From assembly GCA_011109175.1 (NCBI GenBank), contig RDEW01000015.1:204310-268309 (forward strand): a stretch of DNA of 64,000 nt. Direction: 5' to 3'. This document shows positions 56,640-64,000 of this stretch, one piece after another (position 1 is the stretch's first letter; every line of letters starts with the position of its first letter). The translations under genes and the position numbers were made by a program. The notes beneath the pieces are model-generated. The model searched no databases. It saw only the letters and a program-made list of their open reading frames with translations, and was not told the origin of the DNA. The stretch comes from Dicyema japonicum (lineage: Eukaryota > Dicyemida > Rhombozoa > Dicyemidae).

Positions 56640-57650
56640 GCAGATTCAATAGTAGGAACAATGACTTGTTAGTAGACCTTGTTGAGGCAAGCAGCAGGGG
56701 GGAAAGGGCTCTTCTTTATGATCGCTTTTAAAATGTTCCATTTTTGAAGACCCTTGGCAAGCACCTCCTCCACCTGACTCGAGAACGTCATCAGAAAGTC
56801 GAAAACTACCCCAAGAATCTACTATGAACGCGTAGAAGTGATAGAAGTATTTCCAAAAAACAGTTCGAGTCCATCTTTAAATCTTCTATCAGTATTGAAA
56901 ATGGTGAACTGGGATTCAGATGCTGACACACATAACATATTTGCATATAACCAGTCACATACATGGTTTAGGTGTGACTGAACAACAGCACGGAAGGAGA
57001 TTTATCTCTTGCAGCGATAATTAAATCGTCCGCATAGGATAAAAACATAGTGTCCTGATCATTGGTAGTAGGTAGGTCATGTAGAAATAGGTTGAAAAGG
57101 AGAGGAGATAAAGGGGAGCCTTGCGGGACCCCATTGGGGAGTAGTCTTGATTTTGAAGTGGTTTTGTCAATCCAGACCCTTGATGTTCGGATGTAAGTTG
57201 GAATTAAAAATCTTTTGCGTTAGGAGTTTCCTCGGAACAGAATCAAAGGCTTTCTGTATATCGATGGATTCTAAGGCCGTCCGTAAGTGTGCTCTCATGT
57301 TGAAGCCGTCAGTAATAAACTGGGAGATATAACCCAAATGAGCCGTTGTAGACTGGTCTGCCCTGCAACCATGTTGAAAATCTGGTAGTTGTAAAACAGG
57401 AGAGATACGTATTAATACAAGCTTTTCCAGCACTTTTGATAAAACAAAAGTTATTGAGAGGCGGTTAGAAGAAGGAACGTCTTTTGGTTTTCCAGGTTTT
57501 AGAATTGGCGTAATCAGGGAATTCTTCCATATATTAGGTAGCGTATGGTAGTTGATAAAGTCGTTGTACAGTCTTGATATTATGGCCCGTGCCTGAGGTC
57601 CAAGGTGTTTGAGGTGAATAGTTTAAGATTTATAGGTCGTCCAGATTTCC
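56640..57650 (-). pseudogene. LINE B copy
   Basis: The minus strand, high to low, has LGPQARAIISRLYNDF, ILKPGKPKDVPSSNRL, LVLIRISPVLQLPDFQHGCR, SIDIQKAFDSVPRKLL, NGVPQGSPLSPLLFNLFLHDL (in a broken frame near 57060-57140), an ADD-containing block near 57030, and KILGVVFDFLMTFSSQVEEV with a thumb to ~56640. The C terminus is missing and frame breaks are present. Confidence 0.75.
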
Positions 57651-57705
57651 TATTAGAAATTTTCCTATAATATCATCCAATTGTTTCTTGAACCAAGCCG
57701 GAACC

Positions 57706-57962
57706 AAGGAATTGCAACAAAGTACCACAAAGGTTTTCTGAAGCAGTTGGGGGTAGATAGGAAGCTCCAGGCCTATCTACAGTTCACTGTGTTAAAGCGG
57801 ACCCTAGAGAGCCTGACACTGGAGTATAGGGGGCAGAGCCATGAGATGCCATATGGATAGAGAGCTCAATTAAATAAGGCTCTCTCGGAGCTGTTTCAGC
57901 ACCAGAATCGAATCTGTCTGAGGAGGTTGGCGAGCAGGCAGGCGAGGAAGGTTGTTGATTGT
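57706..57962 (+). repeat. LINE C 3'-end copy
   Basis: Begins GGAATTGCAACAAAGTACCA and continues about 95% identical by eye to 4180-4437, through GTAGATAGGAAGCTCCAGGC and GTGTTAAAGCGGACCCTAGA, ending GAAGGTTGTTGATT. Only the last ~85 codons and the stop region of LINE C are present, a strongly 5'-truncated insertion. Confidence 0.85.
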
Positions 57963-58017
57963 AAAGTTATTTATTTAATAACCTTGAAAAGGGAACACCA
58001 AGAAAGAGTAAACCAAC

Positions 58018-59020
58018 TAATTAAGTGATCCCGGTACGCCTCAATAGGATCGAGAGGTTTTTCCTATGTTCCTCCAGAGTACCCACGGCTTTTCTGTATA
58101 GACGACGATGATCTTTCACTAGAGTTTGAAGAGGGGTGGGTTTTTTCCCCAAATTACGTGTATTTGAGGCTTCTAGCCTTGAATGGAAGAAACGACTTGT
58201 TTCTTGACCACACAGACCGATGAAGCCGGAGCCGTTATTTTTGATTGCGGCGTAGTCAAGCATTGGGGGAAAAGATCGGGGGTGGATTTGTTAGATGTGC
58301 AAGTTTGCCTGTTTGTGAGTTAATCTTGTATGAATTGGATATTGAAGCTCCATAAGACGATATCGCCTGCATAAGCCAGAAGCAGGTTGTCTTCTCCATT
58401 CGGCGTCGGAATGTCAGCTGTAAATAAGTTGAATAGGAATAGTGAAAACGTCGAGCCCTGGGGTACTCCATTTGGGAATAAACGGGAGACAGAATGAATG
58501 TTTCCTAATGCATACTCTACCTCTCCGTCCACTAAGTTTGTCATCCAGCGTTTGAGGTTTTCAGATATATCTGATTGGTAGATTTTCCATGTTAGATTCT
58601 TCTTCGGCACAGAGTCAAAAGCTTTGTGGACGTTTAGTGAGCATAACACATTTTTCTGCTGTCTTGACTTGTACAGAAATCCAGTGCGAATAAAGTTAGT
58701 CAGGGATGTGAGGAAGCTTGCTGTGGACCGATCCTTTTTGAAACCATGCTGGAACGGTTTATCGGGGGTCCTTTCAGTGATTTTTGCGAGGATAAACTTT
58801 TCCAGAGTTTTTGACATGGAGCATAAGAGAGAAATAGGCCTGAAGGAAGCTGGGTCTTCTTTCGGTTTTCCTGGCTTCAATACTGAGCGAATGTTTTTTT
58901 CCATATCGTTGGGATTGAGTTATAATTAATCGACCAGTTGTAGATTTTGGTCAGGGTACCGATTCCCTCATTGCCTAGGTTTTTCAGGAGGATTATGGGA
59001 ATTCCGTCTGTTGACCGGTT
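58018..59020 (-). pseudogene. LINE B copy, RT largely readable
   Basis: The minus strand shows STDGIPIILLKNLGNEGIGT (~58950-59010), VLKPGKPKEDPASFRPISLL, PFQHGFKKDRSTASFL, SLNVHKAFDSVPKKNL, LFPNGVPQGSTFSLFLFNLF, and LAYAGDIVLW, where the catalytic YADD has become YAGD. The end is GTLEEHRKNLSILLRRTGIT with the stop at 58021. The 194-codon frame 58320-58904 is the longest LINE B frame in the window. Confidence 0.85.
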
Positions 59021-59137
59021 ACTATTTAAATAAAGATATTTTAAAAATTTTAGATATGGAATATAAAAAATTAAATATAAAATTAATATAATATCTATTT
59101 AAATTAAAAGCGTGCATTAATTAATTTCCATAGAAGT

Positions 59138-61012
59138 AATGGTACGTTTGTACGTTTACATTTCTTAGCAAGGGCCAATTTTAATCCTAAAGGAGGGGAC
59201 TGATGAATCCCACGGAATTGGACAAGTTATCAGCAACATTAACGCCTGCCAAAAATTGGCCGAATCAGTAAGGACTACCTTAGGTCCTCTAGGGATGGAC
59301 AAACTCATCGTCAATCAACGAGGTAATTCACGTGATCACGGAATTAGGGGAGAGCATCATATCCAACGACGGAGCCACCATCCTGGACAGCCTCGACGTA
59401 GCCCACCCAGCAGCTAAACTTCTTGTTAGTATTGCTAAGGCACAAGATGACGAGGTTATTTGAATACTTAATCCAGATAGGGGATGGTACAACAACTGTC
59501 GTCCTCTTGGGGACAGAGATAATAACCAAACTGAAGCAGTACATGGAGGCTGGAGTTCATACCAGAAACATCATTTCTTCCCTCAGGAAGGCCTCATTTT
59601 TCGTGCTAAATACCATAAACGATCTCAAAGTTGATGTCTATAATACTCTATGTGATGATATGTATTATAAGTCTCTCATTTTAAGGTCTAAACGGACAAT
59701 TTATGAGAATTGTGCTAGGACTTCCCTTAGTTCTAAGATAATTTCCTCAAACAAGGACTTTTTTGCTAAAATGGCTGTGGAAGCTATTCTCACCACATTT
59801 AGTCAACCAAGTATGATGAACGGTGGAACCCGTGCGAATAAAATATCGCCCAGGTCTTTGACTGAGATGATTGGAATAAAAAAGATCCCTGGCGGTGGTT
59901 TGGAGGTCGAATTATGGTTTATCAGTAGGAGTCAGTTCTGGTTAAAGGAGTTGCCTTCAAGAAGACTTTCAGTTATGCGGGGTTCGAGATGTTGCCAAAG
60001 AAGCAAAAGAATCCCAAGATAGCCCTTCTTAACATTGAGTTAGAGATCAAATCAGAGAGGGAGAATGCGGAAATGAGATTAGGCTCTACTGAGGTATCCT
60101 CACAATTTCACTTTAGGATTATCAAGAAGTTGTGGAGGCCGAATGGAAGATTTTGTACGACAAACTGAAGGCCATATACGATTCTGGTGCTACAGTCATT
60201 CTCTCTAAACTTCCCATTGGAGATGTGGCTGTTCAGTATTTTGTTGATTCGTGAGGCTTGCTAATCACCTTTAGTGGTATTTTTGTGGCTGGTCGTGTAC
60301 CTGAGGATGACTTAAACAGGACAATGTACGCATGTGGGGGATCTATTCTGAGTTCCGTCACAAATATTTCTGATAAGGACTTGGGACACTGTGATGTTTT
60401 CGAAGAGATTCAAATTGGCTCTGAAAGGTTAGTTTTGCTTATATTGGAGATTTAACATATTCACTGGTGCTCCCAAGGCACGTACGTGCACTATAATAAT
60501 CCGGGGAGGGACTGAACAGTTCATGGAAGAGACAAGCAGATCTCTACATGATGCCTTGATGGTCGTACGAAGGGCCCTCGTGGCTGATTCCGTTGTTGCT
60601 GGAGCAGGGGCTATAGAGATGGAAATTAGTCGTCGATTGAGAGAGTATGCCCTGTCTGTCTCAGGGAAGGAGCAGGTCTTAATGTTTGCGATCGCCAAAG
60701 CCTTTGAAATAATCCCCAACAGTTGTGTGATAATGCTGGGTTCAACTCTGTGGCCTTGATGAGTGAATTGAGGAAGAAGCATGCTTCAGGTTGTGTGTGT
60801 ATGTTATCTGAGGGGAAATATGGAGTGGGATTGACATAGAGAATGGGTGTACTGCTAATATGATGGAAAAGTCTGTGTTTGAGTTGGCTTCTATGAAGAT
60901 TAATGCATGCACTTCCGCCTTTGAGTTTGCAGTGACTGTCCTTAATGTTGATGGAACTGTTAAGAATCCTAAAGTAAAGCGAGAATTACCGAATGAACAA
61001 TTTGGCCATTAG
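59138..61012 (+). CDS. CCT7: T-complex protein 1 subunit eta (CCT7), 10 exons, one apparent frameshift
   Basis: ATG 59138 is a one-codon first exon (M), then a 28-nt intron, then [20 protein letters not shown]. Nine introns of 22-28 nt (59141-59168, 59323-59347, 59455-59476, 59662-59685 and five more to ~60805) leave 554 codons once one base is added at the C4 run 60714-60717. The usual length is 543. Landmarks: [34 protein letters not shown] (ATP site), [31 protein letters not shown] (eta signature), [69 protein letters not shown] and a C terminus with VKNPK. Eta is one of eight subunits of the cytosolic TRiC chaperonin folding actin and tubulin. A ~12-residue insertion precedes MIGIKK. Confidence 0.94.
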
Positions 61013-61499
61013 TGTTATCATTATTTCCTGATTTCTATTCTGTTTTAGACTTTTTTGTTATTTTACTATCATCTTAGACAGGTAGATTATTTTATCATTA
61101 CCGGTAATCACCATTGGGATGTCCTCACAATAACTACTTTTCCACTAGTTTTTTAGATTAATCTTATTTTCGTTATGTTTATATTTCCATATTATTAGGA
61201 TTTAACTTGCTTATTCAATAAATGAACTGTCCACCAAGACATCCGTTTTTATTCAATTTTAGGGTCTCAGCTTTCTCCGAAGCAGAGCCTGGGTTAGTTG
61301 TTGTTGCATCAACTTGTTTAAGGCGATCCAACGACCACTTTAACGACATCCATAATACTTGTATCTGTCCGGCACAATTTAGATGTTTCTAGACATTTTT
61401 ATAAATCGTTATTCATACTAGGCTTTTACATATTCATCAAAGACTATGAGATTATGAATTCTTTTTGTCATTATTTTATAAGGAAAAAAGGAAAAAGAA

Positions 61500-63590
61500 T
61501 AGTTAATTTTAATTCAGCTGTTGGGAGATGCACAAGCTATTCCCACGGACAACAGCCAACGAGAGCCTCTCCTTGAGCCATCTCGTCTCACGAAGATCAC
61601 CAGTTTTGTCAGTTAGTAGTTTTCCCAAATGGTTCAGGAACTTCAGCGTTTTAGGGCCAAAGTTCCCCGAAGTTTCAATCGCGACAGGTGCGAAAATGTA
61701 CCTGTCGCTGATATCCGAGTATTTAGCATTTTTTACTTCCTCTGCTTGAGAAGAAGGTCTGCCCGGTGAATAATTTTTTTGCTTTGAAGACAGAAAAGCT
61801 GGGAGGGCGAGTTCAAGTGGCGAGCGTATCCCAATACCTCCATAACGAAGTTGTAACTTGCATTGGGTCCACCCTGCTTTATCTAGAGAGATGTTAAGTG
61901 TTTCTTCAACAGAGGTCCTCAGCTTCTCATCGATAACTCTCAAGAAATCCATGTCTGTGAAACATGGGGATGTCCGTAGAAAAAAAGGAGTCGTGGTGTA
62001 AGGTGAAAATTCTTGAGGATGAAGAGAGAAATGTGGGAGTCCAAAGCCTTTAGATTGTGCGTGAGCAGCTGTACGGATTCACTCTTCTCCTCCAGGACAG
62101 TTGACATGTCATACAGAGGAGATCCGAGGAAAATCGCCTTTTCTAGTCGGGTGACTTTGATGTCCTGGAGGCAAGTAGAAATGGTCGTTATTGCGCGTTC
62201 AAAGGTGTCCTCTCCACAGGTCACGTTAATAACTTCGCACTTAGATAGATTCGACTCCAGTCCGAGTCCCGCGAGGGCAGGGATGACGCGTTTAACCTCT
62301 TCCACAACAATTTCCCAACTCGCGTCACAAGGTACCATAAGTTCAAAAGAGTTTTGATCGCAGATGATACACAGTCGAGACCCAAAGCAAAGAGTAGAGG
62401 GCCAAGTGGGTCTCCTTGTTGGACTCCAGTCTTGGACTTGATGGCATGTTGTCCGAAGATCAGCGTACACGGGAACCATATGAGAGTCTGACCATCCTGC
62501 TGATCTCAGGAATCCTAGAGACACTATCTCCTATGATTCTATCCCTTCGGATGCTATTGAATGCATTACGTATGTCCAGTTTGACTATAATTGAATCCTG
62601 CGCGTCAGGAGGGCTGGCAACAAAATTCCGGATTGAATGTATTACTGCTTCACATCCATTAGGTACTCCAACTCCGAGTTGGACAGGACTAAGTTCGGCA
62701 CTCAAAGTCTTGCTGGCTGCTCTGGCAGCGATCTTCGACGATAGGCGCCTAAGGACGTTACCAATGGCGATGGGTCTTGTCCCGCCGCAAGGCTTCTTGA
62801 AGGCTACCAACCTCGAAGCGAAGTTCTCGAGCATACTCCGAGATATGGTTTGTAAGAGCATTCAATGAGACGATGAGGGAATCCCCTGTGTCGACGGTTG
62901 TTACAGAGGTGAGGTCTTTTATGTGGCTTGGGCGTAGGCCGTCCAGACCGGCGCCGCTGCTTCCAGGGAATGCACGAATAGCCCATTTAATATCATCAGG
63001 GGTGGCATTTAGTTGTGGCACATCCTTTTGAATTTTCGTGTCACGTAGACAGCTGGTGCGGGCGGATGTTTCTGGACTAACTGGTCTAAGGTTTCTTTGC
63101 TTGGTGAAATAACCTTGTCGCTGCTGGAGAGTGTACGTAGGGCTCCCCGAATGTCCTCGACCATGATATTCTTGTTTATTTCTCTGCGAAGATCCCTTTT
63201 CTTGGTTCTGGATGAAGAGGGTGAGTCAACAGCAGTCGAAATGCTTTCCAGTGTATCCGCCAGGTTGATACTTTCGTATTTAGAAACGTTCCTTTTGATG
63301 ATTGACTTGACATTCCGTTCCTTCAGTTCGGTCGGATGTGATCCGAGGACAAGAGGTGCAAAGCAAAGAAGGCGCATCCAAGCTTCTTGGGTGTTGTCAC
63401 TGACTGCTTTGGTGATTAGTTTTGAGAGACACGTGGCAGCTGCTAGGCGCACTGACTTTGGGATTCTAAGTGGGATAACCCTCTCTGATACAAGCAGGTT
63501 CAGGCGGCGTAAACATTCGTCCGTGTTAGATAGGTCCAGGACTGAACGTATAGGATTAATTGCAGAAAACATTAAAAATTAATGAAATAA
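61500..63590 (-). mobile_element. LINE D, RT nearly full length, few frame breaks
   Basis: From 63572 downward: LRRLNLLVSERVIPLRIPKS, AWMRLLCFAPLVLGSHP, KRDLRREINKNIM, LDQLVQKHPPAP, GLDGLRPSHIKDL, CGGTRPIAIGNVLRRL, LGVGVPNGCEAVIHSIR, IVKLDIRNAFNSIRRD. Then come GVQQGDPLGPLLFALGLD (in a shifted frame), WYL followed by DASWEIV at the place of the catalytic YLDD, and LESNLSKCEVINV. CKLQLRYGGIGIRSPLELAL, NFGPKTLKFLNHLGKLLTD, and KERLSLAVVRGNSLCI close it, ending at a stop near 61509. No endonuclease is recognisable and no PHD-like finger precedes it here. It is the best-preserved RT of this type in the window. Confidence 0.8.
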
Positions 63591-64000
63591 AATCGTGTGA
63601 TTGTGGTTATGTACATTATCTAAATTACACAACATAATTAAATATTATTGTGGTTTTTATAATAAAAATTAAGATTACATTTTCCGACTCCCTTAATTTA
63701 TTGTTAGTAAATGTTTCAATACTCCACCTCATAATTGTATGACAAAATCAATATTATAATAAATTCACTACCTTGAAATACACCTTTAATAACCACAGAA
63801 TCAATTTCACACAACATAAATTATGCACTATACTACTTAAGAGTGGACAAAAGGAGGTTCCCCTAAGAATGGTCTGGCCTGTGAATATATCTATGAGTAC
63901 ATCCTCACTTAAGACCACAAATAAGTATGATTTTATACAGCAGATGACAAAGTCAAATATCTATTATAATGAGGTCAAATGGTAAAGTATGAGATTATTA
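63591..64000. other. AT-rich spacer to the window end
   Basis: A 70-codon plus frame (63773-63985) has no recognisable family and is matched by a hydrophobic minus frame. It could belong to a gene outside the window. Confidence 0.3.

Noticed and set aside
61528-63582. Long plus-strand ORFs (61528-61749, 62013-62357, 62416-62868, 63097-63582)
   Set aside because: Each is the antisense shadow of the LINE D RT, whose motifs are unambiguous on the minus strand.
1-64000. CRISPR array, prophage or bacterial operon
   Set aside because: No regularly spaced repeats, no ribosome-binding-site-led gene strings; genes are intron-rich and eukaryotic.

Overview
The window looks like a chromosome segment from a small-bodied animal with extremely short spliceosomal introns, most likely a dicyemid mesozoan; this assignment is inference. 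It has animal genes: a ciliary DZIP1-type protein, XRN1, an SC5D-type sterol desaturase and tandem C2H2 fingers. About 60 introns that I could place are almost all 21-29 nt (mode 22), the pattern known for dicyemids. The rest of the window is dense with decayed transposable elements.

Host genes in order: 3' end of a C2H2 zinc-finger gene (2-190, +); seipin (4582-5298, +); TRMT1 tRNA dimethyltransferase (7882-9487, -); PIGO-like GPI ethanolamine-phosphate transferase (11866-14508, +); SC5D sterol C5-desaturase (20216-21091, +); N-myristoyltransferase (25567-27010, +); methylmalonyl-CoA epimerase (29761-30412, -); DZIP1/iguana homologue (33169-35407, +), tail to tail with XRN1 (35446-39909, -); CCT7/TCP-1 eta (59138-61012, +). 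They do not form one pathway. Seipin, SC5D and PIGO act at the ER in lipid, sterol and GPI metabolism; NMT is a protein lipidation enzyme; MCEE is mitochondrial; TRMT1 and XRN1 act on RNA.

Mobile DNA: I use working letters. LINE A has an APE endonuclease and an RT with a C-terminal RGRP region. LINE B has a jockey/CR1-like RT whose last residues are usually GIT. LINE C is R2/NeSL-like, with an RT, a C2HC knuckle and a PD-(D/E)XK nuclease. LINE D has a degenerate PHD-like finger and an RPIAIG-type RT. LINE E has a jockey-like RT. There are also hAT transposase remnants, a Tc1/mariner remnant, and at least two SINE-like families, one clearly tRNA-derived with a 15-bp target-site duplication. 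Several insertions are nested.

Several otherwise well-conserved genes (SC5D, CCT7, TRMT1, DZIP1, PIGO) each need single-base corrections, often at C or A runs. NMT, MCEE, seipin and the parts of XRN1 that were traced read cleanly. Residual homopolymer errors in the assembly explain this better than gene death.

Regions 46960-48160, 49250-50100 and 54780-55820 hold nothing I can assign.
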